A stretch of 64,000 nucleotides of DNA from an uncultured Clostridiaceae bacterium. GTDB taxonomy: Bacteria > Bacillota > Clostridia > TANB77 > CAG-508. The DNA is taken from contig CAMPYH010000001.1 of NCBI GenBank assembly GCA_946998225.1, positions 124,001 through 188,000 of the forward strand, written 5' to 3'. This document shows positions 40,331 through 50,337 of the stretch, in pieces. Both the position numbers and the translations under genes were made by a program. Numbering within the stretch: position 1 is the first letter of the stretch; every line of letters starts with the position of its first letter. The notes under the pieces are model-generated. The model saw only the letters and a list, made by a program, of their open reading frames with translations. It searched no databases and had not been told where the DNA came from.

Positions 40331-40352
40331 ATTATACCCCAATTATACCCCA
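40331..40352. repeat. Tandem 11-bp repeat, footprint of another integrating element?
   Basis: Two head-to-tail copies of ATTATACCCCA (40331-40341, 40342-40352), followed by ATTTTG. Similar in layout to the ACTACTGTCCAA pairs at both ends of the prophage; such tandem motifs commonly mark integrase/attachment ends in Firmicutes. No integrase is nearby. Confidence 0.45.
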
Positions 40353-40402
40353 ATTTTGAAAAAATTATTCTATATTTTAATAAGTAGGGTTAAGGACATA
40401 AA

Positions 40403-40440
40403 AAAAGAAACGTTTATATAACAACGTTTCTTTTGTTTTT
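40403..40440. terminator. Bidirectional terminator between tRNA-Trp strip and tRNA-Leu/tatD
   Basis: A 12-bp perfect stem AAAAGAAACGTT / AACGTTTCTTTT around an 8-base loop, with a T-rich tail on the plus strand and the A-rich left flank giving T residues on the minus strand. Confidence 0.75.
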
Positions 40441-40474
40441 TGAGTCTATTCAAATTATTGAAAAACCCTTAATT

Positions 40475-40563
40475 TGGTGCGAATACCCGGGGTCGAACCG
40501 GGACGGGGTTTGATCCCCGCAGGATTTTAAGTCCTGTGCGTCTACCAATTCCGCCATATTCGC
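40475..40563 (-). tRNA. tRNA-Leu (anticodon TAA)
   Basis: 89-nt type II tRNA with long variable arm, on the minus strand. Acceptor GCGAATA / TATTCGC, anticodon loop CTTAAAA (anticodon TAA), variable arm GCGGGGATCAAACCCCGT, T loop GGTTCGACC, encoded CCA at 40475-40477. Confidence 0.95.
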
Positions 40564-40611
40564 ATTGCAAATATAAAAAAGTATATTGCAAAAAGAGAAA
40601 AATGTCAATAT

Positions 40612-41382
40612 CTATAATTTAAAAAGTTTTTTGGCATTCTCTGTTGTTATTTTTTCTATATACGTAAAATCTTTTTCTTTTATTTCTGCAATTTTTTCAG
40701 CTGTTAATTTTACATATTTAGGAAAGTTTGTTTTACCTCTAAAAGGATGTGGAGTAAGATAAGGTGAATCTGTTTCAATTAAAAGTTTATCATCTGGAAC
40801 AAGGAGTACAGATGAATTTGGTTTTGCATTTTTAAAAGTAACAGTACCACTAAAAGATATATAAAATCCTAATTTAAGTCCTTCTTTAATTAAATGTTCA
40901 TTAAAAGATGTACTATGGAAAATTCCTGAATATTTAGGAGGATTTTTTTGTAATATTTCTAATATATCATTTGTAGCTTCGCGTATATGTAAAATTACTG
41001 GAAGTTTTAATTTATTTGCAAGCTCTATTTGTTTTACTAAAAGCTTTTTTTGAATATCTATATATTCTTTTGTCCAGTAGTAATCAAGTCCAATTTCCCC
41101 AATACCAATAACTTTTTTATTTTCAGCAAGTTTTTCTATTTCCTTTAAGTCTTTATCTATATTTTCATCATTTAAATATTTATCTGCATTTTCTGGATGA
41201 ATACCAATAAGGGCATAAACATTTTCGTATTTTTCTGCAGTTTTTATTGCTTCTTTTGAATCTTCTATAGATGTTCCAGGTATAGAAATATACCCAACTC
41301 CTGAATTATTTGCATCTTCAATTACTTCATCTATATTTTCATAATATTCTTTATATATGTGTGCATGTGTATCAAATAACAT
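40612..41382 (-). CDS. tatD: TatD-family metal-dependent DNase
   Basis: 256 residues, normal length. TIM-barrel hydrolase with metal ligands: LFDTHAHIYKE (first two His), GIGEIGLDYYW (Glu), LPVILHIREA (His), GIFHSTSF (His) and LIETDSPYLTPHPFRG (Asp), all present. 3'-5' exonuclease/DNA-repair-related activity is known for the family. It is followed on the same strand by tRNA-Leu, and preceded by acpS. Confidence 0.95.
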   Translation of the reverse strand: MLFDTHAHIYKEYYENIDEVIEDANNSGVGYISIPGTSIEDSKEAIKTAEKYENVYALIGIHPENADKYLNDENIDKDLKEIEKLAENKKVIGIGEIGLDYYWTKEYIDIQKKLLVKQIELANKLKLPVILHIREATNDILEILQKNPPKYSGIFHSTSFNEHLIKEGLKLGFYISFSGTVTFKNAKPNSSVLLVPDDKLLIETDSPYLTPHPFRGKTNFPKYVKLTAEKIAEIKEKDFTYIEKITTENAKKLFKL

Positions 41383-41402
41383 ATTAATCCTTTCATATTT
41401 TA

Positions 41403-41774
41403 TTAGGTTAAAAGAATTGCTGTTGTAGATGTATAGTCTCCATCGTGTGAAATACTAATATCTACATTATTTTCATATTCTTTTAAATCTTTATTTAAAA
41501 TATTTACATATGGAATTTTTCCATCGTGTAATATTTCAAAATCTCTTATACCTAGTGTGCCTTCATATATTTTTGAAAAAACTTTTATAAGTGATTCTTT
41601 TGCAGAAAACATACCAGCTAAACTTTCATATTTTGTATTTTCTTTCTCTTTAACATAATTAAGTTCTGCTTCAGAAAAGGCAGAACTTAAAAAGGTTTTA
41701 GAAAGTATATCTTTTTCTTTTATACGAGAAATTTTTAATATATCGTTTCCTATATATATATTCATAATCACCAT
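41403..41774 (-). CDS. acpS: Holo-[acyl-carrier-protein] synthase
   Basis: 123 residues. Transfers 4'-phosphopantetheine to acyl carrier protein. The AcpS signatures are present: IYIGNDILKISRIKEK (metal Asp), FSEAELNYVKEKE, LAGMFSAKESLIKVFSK (Glu/Lys), and DVDISISHDGDYTSTTA. The start overlaps the upstream gene by 7 bp. Normal length for a bacterial AcpS. Confidence 0.95.
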   Translation of the reverse strand: MVIMNIYIGNDILKISRIKEKDILSKTFLSSAFSEAELNYVKEKENTKYESLAGMFSAKESLIKVFSKIYEGTLGIRDFEILHDGKIPYVNILNKDLKEYENNVDISISHDGDYTSTTAILLT

Positions 41775-42988
41775 CCATAAAATTTAAAGAATAAAATAAT
41801 TATAATAAGTACAATTATAATAAATATTGTATTCTTTTTTAGAACAATATTTTCCTCAATTCGTTCTTCTTTATATATCATATTAGTTTTAGATATTATA
41901 GACAAATATAATGTATTTAATTTTAAGATATCTATTAAACTATTAAAGTATTTAGTCATTCTTTGTGAATTAGTAATATCTACACTCCAATAATTTTTAT
42001 TAAATAAATTAATATCCTTTACTAATTGGTTAAAATCGCTTTTGTTATTACTTAAATTATTAATTCTTTTGTTAAAAAAGATAAGAGAAATTCTATAGAA
42101 TAAAGCAATAATATATGCAAATAAATATGTTGTTTCGTATTCTACAGGTAAATAACCAAAATTATATGGATCTACACCAGAGCAAAGTAAATTAGATGAA
42201 ATTTTAGTAACACCAATTTTTCTATACTCATATTCTGTATTAATATCTGCACCTAATTTTGTAACATCTGCATTATATGATGATGAATAAACTTTCATAT
42301 ATTTTTGCAAAATATTTATCAGAACATCTGGTTCAGTTTCTTCATTCCAAACACTGTTTTCCACACATGTGTATGAAAATGTGTAAAAGTTTTCCATATT
42401 TGTATATTTACTTATATCTTCTAAATTTACATCTATCAATGAATATACAAAATTTTTAAAATCTCCTAATGAATTATGCTTTGAATCTGAAAGCATAATT
42501 GATTGAAATTTTTGTATATTATTTAAATCTGAAAGAAGTTCTTTAAATCTATAATTAAAATCTAGAACATCTTCAAAATTATAACTATCTATACTTGTTT
42601 TAAAAGTAAGAAAACATACTCCATTTTTGAATATATATAGTTTTATATCTTGCAGATTAAAATATATTTTGTTTTCATCCTTATCTATATCTAGACTTCC
42701 GAGCAATTGACTTTTGTCATTATATTCAAAAACTAATAAATTTCTATCACGCATTTTATGTGCTTTATCTTTATTACTTAATCTTGAATATTTTTTTGTA
42801 TCTAGTAAGCTATTTGTTAAGTCTGGTGAAAAAGTAGTATATATACTTGCATCTTTTGTTTTTGAAAAAGATACGTAATCAAAAAATGGTTTATTTAAAA
42901 TATTATAAATGTATTTATCATAATTATCCTTATTTATGATAAATGGTAATATAAAATATGAGTAATGATATTTAATTGGTAATTTCAT
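41768..42988 (-). CDS. Hypothetical protein with C-terminal membrane anchor
   Basis: 406 residues, not recognised. Mostly soluble alpha/beta sequence (residues 1-280) with one hydrophobic stretch at about 288-305 (LFAYIIALFYRISLIFF) and a very hydrophobic C-terminal anchor at about 388-403 (IFIIIVLIIIILFF). Probably a tail-anchored cytoplasmic protein. Overlaps acpS by 7 bp, so co-expressed; the WG-repeat gene lies 44 bp upstream. Confidence 0.6.
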   Translation of the reverse strand: MKLPIKYHYSYFILPFIINKDNYDKYIYNILNKPFFDYVSFSKTKDASIYTTFSPDLTNSLLDTKKYSRLSNKDKAHKMRDRNLLVFEYNDKSQLLGSLDIDKDENKIYFNLQDIKLYIFKNGVCFLTFKTSIDSYNFEDVLDFNYRFKELLSDLNNIQKFQSIMLSDSKHNSLGDFKNFVYSLIDVNLEDISKYTNMENFYTFSYTCVENSVWNEETEPDVLINILQKYMKVYSSSYNADVTKLGADINTEYEYRKIGVTKISSNLLCSGVDPYNFGYLPVEYETTYLFAYIIALFYRISLIFFNKRINNLSNNKSDFNQLVKDINLFNKNYWSVDITNSQRMTKYFNSLIDILKLNTLYLSIISKTNMIYKEERIEENIVLKKNTIFIIIVLIIIILFFKFYGW

Positions 42989-43032
42989 AAAATTTCCTTT
43001 TTTCTTTAGTGTATACTTGATTATTTATTTAA

Positions 43033-44697
43033 TTAATTTCCTTTTTTATATGTATTTAGTTCTACATTCTTATCTAAATAATAATTTTTAATAAAATCTA
43101 TTTTTGTATTTTGGCTAAGGTCTAAACTTGGTTCAATTATAACATTTCCCATGTGATCAAGAACTCCCCATTTATTATTTCTTGAAACAGGTATAAAGCC
43201 ATAAGGATTTTGCACCATAGCTTCATCATATATAGCTGGAACAATTACATTATTTTTGTCATTTACAAAACCAATTTTTCCATTTTCTTCAAACATATAT
43301 AGATTATTTTCTGGGTAAACGTCTTTTTCAGATTTTTCTTGGAAGTTAAACATATAGTATTTATATGTTTTTCCGTTTTTAACTTTTATAAATGATTTTG
43401 CATAATTAATATTTTCAATAATTCCAGATATTTTTAGATCAAATTTATTATCATAAACATCTAAATTATTATCATTTTTATTTTCATGTGCTAAGTAGAA
43501 GTTACCTTCACTTATGTATTCAATACTATCATATGGTTTTTTTAGAATATTTTTTCTATCTTTTTCTTGTTTTACAATATCTTTTTTTGCAGTAAAGTAT
43601 TGAGAAATATTATATTTTCCATCTTTTTTAACAATATATGTATTAAGACCTGCAAACTTTATATCATCATATTCAAAAGGTATTATGATGTTCTTCTCAA
43701 AGTCAGTAGCTCCAAATTTATTTTTATCATTTTTAGATATTACAATATTATCCATTATATCTACAGGATCATTTTTAATATCTTTAGATACAGCTTCACC
43801 TTTTTCATTATATATAGATTTATCATTACCTTTTTTAGCAACAAAATATTTATTAGAATTAGTAAGATAAATTTCATTAAATTCAGCAGATAGTATAGTT
43901 TGGTTTTTACAAGATGTAACACCTTTTAAATTATCAAAAACAACAATATATGCTGTGTTTTCATTTGAATTTACAGGAATAATTTCTTTATATACAGGTG
44001 CTACAACAACATTAAAGTTAGTTGTATTTAAAACCCCTTTTTTTCCATTTTCTTCTATTAATATTCTGTTTTTTATTCCAGGAAATACTTTAAAAGAATC
44101 ATATTTTGCTTCTGCTTTTACATTTCCTTCATAATCAATAAATCCATATTTATTCTCTTGTTTAAAAGCTAAAATATTTTTATCATATGAAATTTCATTT
44201 AAATCATATTGTATTGGAACAATATCTCTTTTTTTAATAACTGAATTATTGTTTTTATTTACTGCTCTTGTAGAAAATTTATCTTTTGATGATATATCAT
44301 ATGTAATAATGAAAACATCCTTTTCATTATTAGGAATAATTATCATTTCTTTATATTCATTTGGAATTACCTCATTACCATTTGAATCAATAACACCCCA
44401 GTTATTGTCTACAAAAGTAGTATAATATCTAATTGGATTTTTTCTTACAATTTTGTATGAAGTTAGAGCTGTTTTTAAGTTTTTAAAACCTATTATACAA
44501 AGAGCAAGCAAGATAGGAAGAAGAACAAACATTAAAACTTTAGTAAAATTTAATTTATTAGTATCATCATTACCAGAATAATTATTATTTTCTTTTCTAG
44601 GGTTTGAGCTTTCTTTTGAAATTTTAATTTTACTACTTGTATTTTGAGTACTTCTATTTCTTTGACTCATCCTATGTCTTCTTGGATTTCTTTCCAT
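43033..44697 (-). CDS. Membrane-anchored WG-repeat protein
   Basis: 554 residues. An Arg/Ser/Asn-rich cytoplasmic N-terminus (1-50), one membrane segment at about 53-72 (VLMFVLLPILLALCIIGF), then an extracellular region with repeated WG motifs: NNWGVIDSNGNEVIPNEY, NKYGFIDYEGNVKAEAKY, NKFGATDFEKNIIIPFEY, GKIGFVNDKNNVIVPAIY and NKWGVLDHMGNVIIEPS. WG repeats form beta-propeller-like solenoids of unknown binding. Lies in a leftward group with two other membrane genes. Confidence 0.85.
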   Translation of the reverse strand: MERNPRRHRMSQRNRSTQNTSSKIKISKESSNPRKENNNYSGNDDTNKLNFTKVLMFVLLPILLALCIIGFKNLKTALTSYKIVRKNPIRYYTTFVDNNWGVIDSNGNEVIPNEYKEMIIIPNNEKDVFIITYDISSKDKFSTRAVNKNNNSVIKKRDIVPIQYDLNEISYDKNILAFKQENKYGFIDYEGNVKAEAKYDSFKVFPGIKNRILIEENGKKGVLNTTNFNVVVAPVYKEIIPVNSNENTAYIVVFDNLKGVTSCKNQTILSAEFNEIYLTNSNKYFVAKKGNDKSIYNEKGEAVSKDIKNDPVDIMDNIVISKNDKNKFGATDFEKNIIIPFEYDDIKFAGLNTYIVKKDGKYNISQYFTAKKDIVKQEKDRKNILKKPYDSIEYISEGNFYLAHENKNDNNLDVYDNKFDLKISGIIENINYAKSFIKVKNGKTYKYYMFNFQEKSEKDVYPENNLYMFEENGKIGFVNDKNNVIVPAIYDEAMVQNPYGFIPVSRNNKWGVLDHMGNVIIEPSLDLSQNTKIDFIKNYYLDKNVELNTYKKGN

Positions 44698-44708
44698 TTA
44701 CTTCTCCT

Positions 44709-45380
44709 TTAATTAATTTTTTGAACTTCAAATATTGAATTAGGTGATAAATCAATATAAGTATCTTTCTTTATTTGTATTTCTTTGAAAAGATTGTTTT
44801 CAAAAACAATTTCTTCTAGATTTTTTTCTTTAACGATTCCTTTTTCTTCATAAGTCTGTTGTAAATATATTGAAGGATTCAAATTAGAATTTAGATTTTT
44901 AATATCTAATTTTCTAAATTTATACTTACCTTGTGGCAAGTAATATTTTAGTTTAGCACCACTGTCTAAAACATTTATTTTACCATATGCTCCAAAAATA
45001 CCTTGAACTAAAATAATAACATCTTCATTATTTTCATTTTTAAGAAAATTTTTCTTGTTAGTATATATTTCTTTATTATTAGTGCTATTTACAATACTAT
45101 ATATGTCTTTTTTGTTATATAAGTAAACATCAAAATTATCTTTTTCAGTATTAAGTTTAACAATTTTTAAAATATCTTTTTTATTTAAATCTTCTGCATT
45201 AGAAAAATTAATACTTTTATAATTTAATTTTTTCATTAAATCTGAAATTACAAGCTTGGTATTTTCTTTTTCTAAAAAATTTATTGATTTAAAAGAAAAA
45301 AATATAAATAAAAAAGTTAAAGTAACTATAGTAATAAATATAATAATTACTTGCTTTTTAATTTTATTATTATCATCCAT
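44709..45380 (-). CDS. Hypothetical single-pass membrane protein
   Basis: 223 residues. Short cytoplasmic start (MDDNNKIKKQ), membrane segment at about 11-28 (VIIIFITIVTLTFLFIFFS), then an extracellular domain ending in strands (KLKYYLPQGKYKFRKLDIKN, KDTYIDLSPNSIFEVQKIN). Not recognised. 11 bp upstream of the WG-repeat gene, so likely in the same operon. Confidence 0.6.
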   Translation of the reverse strand: MDDNNKIKKQVIIIFITIVTLTFLFIFFSFKSINFLEKENTKLVISDLMKKLNYKSINFSNAEDLNKKDILKIVKLNTEKDNFDVYLYNKKDIYSIVNSTNNKEIYTNKKNFLKNENNEDVIILVQGIFGAYGKINVLDSGAKLKYYLPQGKYKFRKLDIKNLNSNLNPSIYLQQTYEEKGIVKEKNLEEIVFENNLFKEIQIKKDTYIDLSPNSIFEVQKIN

Positions 45381-45422
45381 AGTATGAGTATATACTAATT
45401 AAAAAACAAAGAAAAGCAAAAG

Positions 45423-46739
45423 CTAATCTTTGTTTAATATATTAATATTTTCAGAGTTTGAAATTGCATTAAAAATATTTATGCTTTCATCTTCAATCTC
45501 TTTTATATATGTATTAAATATCTCATTTTTTGGAATAAGTATATTATTGATTTCTAAGATATTGTAAAATTTAGAAATTTCCAGTGAATTAAAATTATTA
45601 ATACTATAGAAAATCCATTTTTGTATATCATCAATATGTTTAATTTCATTAAACAAATCATTATTTTCTAAATTTTCACTATTTATTAAAAGAGTTTCAA
45701 AAGTAGTCTTTTTATCTTTATCATAAACTTTTCTGTAAATAAACATTGGATCACTTGTGTAAGAAAAATTATGTTCTCCAAAACTTGAAATATATTTATT
45801 AAAGTTGAAAATATTGAATATTTTTAAATTTTCTTTACCTAAAACATATATTATGGATATTAAGTTTAAAGATATGGTTAAAGCTAAATCAAAATAATCT
45901 TTCAATAAAATAAATATAATAGATGTTGATACTATAAAAATTGATGTATATATTATAGATTCTTTTTTATTTAATTTTAAAGAAAGCCAAATAAATGCTA
46001 AATTTAAAACTAGCACTAAATTATTAAAATATACTTTAAATGCAATTATATTAATCAGTGTTGTAAGAATAATTAATATAAATGTACTCTTTAAATCTAC
46101 ATTATACATATTTTTAAGTAAACAAATTGCAGATATAAAGTAAGTAATTACAAAACATATATAGATATCTAATCCAAAATATTTATTTATTAAAAGCATG
46201 CTTACTAAAACTGTTAAAATTATAAACATATAATATGATACAATTTCAGTGTTTGAAAAAACTCTTTTTTTATCTTTATTTTTAATCATAGGCAAAACAT
46301 TAACAATAAACTTATAAAGTACAAAACATAAAAGAGATATATATATGCTTTCCCAAAAACCAAATATAAATAAGTTTAAATAAAAACATACAAAAAGTAA
46401 GTATTTTTCTACTTTCAATTTTTCATAAATTTCATGTACAGCTACAAGTGGTTTTAAAAGTATTGTTAGTGATATAAAAATTGGTATATAAAAAATATAT
46501 ACTAATAAATATGGGGCGTTTCCAGATATTAAAATAGCAGCTAATGAAATTAATATACTAGGTGTTAAAATAAATCCAGCTGAGTATGCATAAGTAAATA
46601 GTGCAATTGCACCAAATGGTGTTTTTTTGTAAAAAATTAAAGAAATTATAAAATAAAGTGAGTAAAACAAAATGTTTTTAAGAACATTTTTTATATTAAG
46701 TATTAAATTAATATCTTTAAATTTTACTTTTTTTTGCAT
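45423..46739 (-). CDS. Polytopic membrane protein (SpoIIE-membrane-domain-like?)
   Basis: 438 residues with at least nine hydrophobic segments between residues 20 and 300, then a soluble C-terminal part of about 130 residues. The hydrophobic pattern (TPFGAIALFTYAYSAGFI near 47-65) is loosely like the N-terminal membrane region of SpoIIE, but no PP2C phosphatase follows. This comparison is weak. Head of the leftward group 46739-40612, with a divergent prfA upstream. Confidence 0.55.
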   Translation of the reverse strand: MQKKVKFKDINLILNIKNVLKNILFYSLYFIISLIFYKKTPFGAIALFTYAYSAGFILTPSILISLAAILISGNAPYLLVYIFYIPIFISLTILLKPLVAVHEIYEKLKVEKYLLFVCFYLNLFIFGFWESIYISLLCFVLYKFIVNVLPMIKNKDKKRVFSNTEIVSYYMFIILTVLVSMLLINKYFGLDIYICFVITYFISAICLLKNMYNVDLKSTFILIILTTLINIIAFKVYFNNLVLVLNLAFIWLSLKLNKKESIIYTSIFIVSTSIIFILLKDYFDLALTISLNLISIIYVLGKENLKIFNIFNFNKYISSFGEHNFSYTSDPMFIYRKVYDKDKKTTFETLLINSENLENNDLFNEIKHIDDIQKWIFYSINNFNSLEISKFYNILEINNILIPKNEIFNTYIKEIEDESINIFNAISNSENINILNKD

Positions 46740-46811
46740 ATTTCCCCCATTTAATTTAAAATAATTGTATTATAAATTTTGGTGTAAAGCAAGGTAAAAA
46801 CATTTTTAAAA

Positions 46812-46840
46812 TTGATAGATTTCAAATTTTAAGGTAAAAT
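46812..46840 (+). promoter_or_regulatory. Promoter for prfA
   Basis: TTGATA (46812-46817), 17-bp spacer, TAAAAT (46835-46840), 27 bp before the prfA start codon. Confidence 0.7.
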
Positions 46841-46866
46841 AATTATGTATTAAGAAAGAGGATATA

Positions 46867-47925
46867 ATGTTTGATAAACTAGAAGAAATAGAAAAAAAAT
46901 ATAATGAAATAAATGAAAAGCTGATGTCTAAGGAAGTTGCAGAAAATCCAAAGAAAATGATTGAGCTTAGTAAAGAACTAAGTGAGATTGAGGATATTGT
47001 AGTTGAATATAAAAAATATAAATCAGTTTTAAAAAATAAAGAAGAAGCAGAAGAACTTTTAAAAACTACATCTGGTGAAATGAAAGAACTTGCACATATG
47101 GAATTTGAAGAAAGCATAGAGGAATTAAATAATATTGAAAATTCATTAAAAGAGCTTTTAATTCCAAAAGATCCAAATGATACAAGAAATGTTATTGTTG
47201 AAATAAGAGCAGGTGCAGGTGGAGAAGAAGCTGCACTTTTTGCAGGAACTTTATTTAGAATGTATTCAATGTTTGCAGATGCAAAACATTGGAAAATTGA
47301 AGTTTTAAACGAAAATGAAACAGGACTTGGTGGATATAAAGATATTACATTTGCTGTTAAAGGTAAAGGTGTTTATGGAAAACTAAAATATGAAAGTGGG
47401 ACACATAGAGTACAAAGAGTTCCAGAAACTGAAAGTGGAGGTAGAATTCACACATCAACAGCAACTGTTGCAGTTTTACCTGAAGTAGAAGATGTAGAAA
47501 TTGATCTTAATATGGACGATATTAGAACAGATGTATATAGATCATCAGGTGCAGGTGGACAACACGTAAACAAGACTTCATCAGCAGTAAGAATGACACA
47601 TATACCAACTGGAATTGTAGTTGAGTGTCAAAACGAAAGATCACAGTTAAAAAATAGAGAAACAGCACTTGGAATGCTTAAAGCAAAAATATATAATATG
47701 GAGCAAGAGAAAAAGCAAAAAGAACTTGCTGCAGAAAGAAAATCTCAAATTGGTACAGGTGATAGAAGTGAAAAGATAAGAACATATAATTATCCACAAG
47801 GAAGAATCACAGATCATAGAATTGGCGAAAACGTGTATAAATTTGATGCATTCTTAAATGGAGACATAGAAGAATTAATAGATAAAATTGCAGCATTTGA
47901 TAGAGCTGAACATTTAAAAGAATAA
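46867..47925 (+). CDS. prfA: Peptide chain release factor 1
   Basis: 352 residues, typical RF1 length. Recognises UAA/UAG and triggers peptide release. The catalytic GGQ loop appears in SSGAGGQHVNKTSSAVRM (about residue 230), and the central domain has RAGAGGEEAALFAGTLFRMY and HRVQRVPETESGGRIHTSTA. N-terminal helical domain LEEIEKKYNEINEKLMSKEV. Ribosome site GAAAGAGGATATA. Confidence 0.95.
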   Translation: MFDKLEEIEKKYNEINEKLMSKEVAENPKKMIELSKELSEIEDIVVEYKKYKSVLKNKEEAEELLKTTSGEMKELAHMEFEESIEELNNIENSLKELLIPKDPNDTRNVIVEIRAGAGGEEAALFAGTLFRMYSMFADAKHWKIEVLNENETGLGGYKDITFAVKGKGVYGKLKYESGTHRVQRVPETESGGRIHTSTATVAVLPEVEDVEIDLNMDDIRTDVYRSSGAGGQHVNKTSSAVRMTHIPTGIVVECQNERSQLKNRETALGMLKAKIYNMEQEKKQKELAAERKSQIGTGDRSEKIRTYNYPQGRITDHRIGENVYKFDAFLNGDIEELIDKIAAFDRAEHLKE

Positions 47926-47935
47926 TAGATTACAT

Positions 47936-47979
47936 AAAAAGATTTCATATATAAATTAAAATTATGGAATCTTTTTTGT
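47936..47979 (+). terminator. Rho-independent terminator after prfA
   Basis: AAAAAGATT-t-CAT pairs with ATG-g-AATCTTTTT, followed by T residues. Confidence 0.75.
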
Positions 47980-48038
47980 TTTGAATAAATTTCTTTTAAA
48001 TGATATGCTAAAAAGGATTAAAAAGGGGTAAAAAACAC

Positions 48039-50333
48039 ATGGATTTATTAAAAGAATTAAACGAAAAACAAAAAGAAGCCTTATTAAAAGTTAATGGCCC
48101 TGTTTTAATAATAGCAGGTGCTGGATCAGGGAAAACTAAAGTTTTAACTAGCAAAATCGCATATATATTAGAAGAAGGTTATTGCATGCCATGGGAAATA
48201 CTTGCAATAACATTTACAAATAAAGCAGCAAATGAAATGAAAGAAAGAGTAGAAGAGCTTGTTGGGGTAAATGCCAATGATATCTGGATAGGAACATTTC
48301 ATAAGATCTGTATGCGAATTTTAAGAAAAAATATTTCATATGTTGGTTATGATAGTAATTTTGTAATTTATGACACAACAGATCAAAGATCAGTTGTTGA
48401 AGAAGTTATGAATGAACTTGAAATAAGCCCTAAGGAATTTGATAAAAGAGCTTTTGCATCAGCAATTTCAAATAATAAAAATAATTTAATTACACCAGAA
48501 ATGGCAGTAGAAAAAGCTGAAGGTAAGAGAGAAGAAATATATGCAAATGTATATAAAAATTATCAATTAAGATTAAAAAGAAACAATGCTTTAGATTTTG
48601 ACGATATTATTAATCTTACAATAAAACTTTTTAAAGAAAATCCAGATATACTGGGATATTACCAAGAAAAATTTAAATATGTTTTTGTAGATGAGTACCA
48701 AGATACAAATAAAGCGCAATTTTTATTAATAAAAATGATTACAGAAAAACATAGAAATGTAACTGTGGTAGGAGATAATGATCAAGGAATATATTCATTT
48801 AGAGGTGCAGATATTTCAAATATCTTAGATTTTGAAAAAGACTATAAAGATGCACAAGTTGTGTATTTGGAACAAAATTATAGATCAACAAAAAATATTT
48901 TAAATCTTGCAAATGAGATAATAAATTCTGAAAAATTTGGAGCAAAATCTAAATTTGAAAAAAATCTTTGGACAGATAATACCGTAGGAGATATCCCAAA
49001 ACATAGAACTGTTCAAACAGGTTATGATGAAGCAAACTTTATATCTAAGACTATTAGGGAACTAAAAATTAGTAATGGTTATTCAAATTCAGACTTTGCA
49101 ATATTATATAGAATAAATGCATTATCTAGAGTTATAGAGTCTACTCTTACAAGAGATAGAATACCTTCACAAGTAATTGGAGGACAAAAATTCTTTGAAA
49201 GAGAAGAAATTAAAGATGCTCTTGCATATTTAAAAGTTATAGATAATCCAAAAGATGATGTTGCATTTAGAAGAATAATAAATAAGCCTGCAAGAGGAAT
49301 GGGACAAAAAGCTTTAGATGATATAAAAAATGTATCTGATCAAGTTGGCCTTTCAATGTATGAAGTTCTAAAAAATGCAACACAATATGGCCTTGAAAAA
49401 CATTATGCAAAAGCAGCAATAGGCGGATTTTTCCCTGTAATGACAAATGCTGAAAAATTAAAAGAAGATGAAAATGTTAAAATTTCAGAAATACTTCAAA
49501 TGGTTCTTGAGCAATCTGGATACCTTCAAAAATTAGAAGAAGATAAATCAGATAAGTCATTAAGTAGAGTAAAAAACTTAGAAGAGTTAATGGATTCAAT
49601 TATTGAATATGAAACAGAAGAGGCAGATGTAAGTCTTAGAAACTATCTAGAATCTGTTTCTCTTGCAACAGATACAGATAAATTAGATGAGGAAGATGGA
49701 AAAGTTACACTTATGACACTTCATAGTTCAAAAGGACTTGAATATCCCGTTGTATTTATGATTGGAATGGAAGAAGGAACATTTCCAAGTGATACAGCAA
49801 TAAAAGAAGGAAACCTGGATGAAGAACAAAGGCTTTGTTATGTTGGAATGACAAGAGCAAAGGAAAAACTTTTCTTAACAAGTGTTGTTTCAAGGAAATT
49901 ATATAATAGAACACAACAAAGTATGCCATCAAGATTTGTTGAAAATGCTTCAGATAAGCTTTTAGAAAAAACAGAAGATGATAATGTGTTTGGAAATATA
50001 TTTGGAAATATTTATGGAAATAATGAAGGGGAATTCTTATACAAAAAACCTAAAAGACAAACAGTATTTAATATTGATGAAATTCAAACACAAAAGAAAC
50101 CAAAAGATTTAGATATAAAAGATTTTATGAGATCAATTGATGTTAAGAATAAAGAAGTAGATATTAGTAAATATAAAATTGGAACAAAAGTAATGCACAA
50201 AAAATTTGGAATAGGTAAAATTGTATCAATTGAACCTGAGGCAAATGATAATATAATAACAATTGAGTTTGAAAATATAGGAATTAAAAAACTAATGCTT
50301 AAATATGCAAATTTAGAAATAGTTGAAGAGTAG
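48039..50333 (+). CDS. pcrA: ATP-dependent DNA helicase PcrA/UvrD
   Basis: 764 residues, near the usual 720-760. Superfamily 1A motifs in order: Q motif LNEKQKEALLKVNGP, Walker A IAGAGSGKTKVL (about 28-39), Ia LAITFTNKAANEMKERV, II VFVDEYQDTNKAQ, III GDNDQGIYSFRGADIS, IV YLEQNYRSTKNILN, V LMTLHSSKGLEYPVVF, VI LCYVGMTRAKEKLFLT. The C-terminal tail ends with a Tudor-like RNAP-binding fold (GTKVMHKKFGIGKIVSIE). Functions in repair and replication-transcription conflict resolution. Confidence 0.95.
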   Translation: MDLLKELNEKQKEALLKVNGPVLIIAGAGSGKTKVLTSKIAYILEEGYCMPWEILAITFTNKAANEMKERVEELVGVNANDIWIGTFHKICMRILRKNISYVGYDSNFVIYDTTDQRSVVEEVMNELEISPKEFDKRAFASAISNNKNNLITPEMAVEKAEGKREEIYANVYKNYQLRLKRNNALDFDDIINLTIKLFKENPDILGYYQEKFKYVFVDEYQDTNKAQFLLIKMITEKHRNVTVVGDNDQGIYSFRGADISNILDFEKDYKDAQVVYLEQNYRSTKNILNLANEIINSEKFGAKSKFEKNLWTDNTVGDIPKHRTVQTGYDEANFISKTIRELKISNGYSNSDFAILYRINALSRVIESTLTRDRIPSQVIGGQKFFEREEIKDALAYLKVIDNPKDDVAFRRIINKPARGMGQKALDDIKNVSDQVGLSMYEVLKNATQYGLEKHYAKAAIGGFFPVMTNAEKLKEDENVKISEILQMVLEQSGYLQKLEEDKSDKSLSRVKNLEELMDSIIEYETEEADVSLRNYLESVSLATDTDKLDEEDGKVTLMTLHSSKGLEYPVVFMIGMEEGTFPSDTAIKEGNLDEEQRLCYVGMTRAKEKLFLTSVVSRKLYNRTQQSMPSRFVENASDKLLEKTEDDNVFGNIFGNIYGNNEGEFLYKKPKRQTVFNIDEIQTQKKPKDLDIKDFMRSIDVKNKEVDISKYKIGTKVMHKKFGIGKIVSIEPEANDNIITIEFENIGIKKLMLKYANLEIVEE

Positions 50334-50337
50334 AAAG

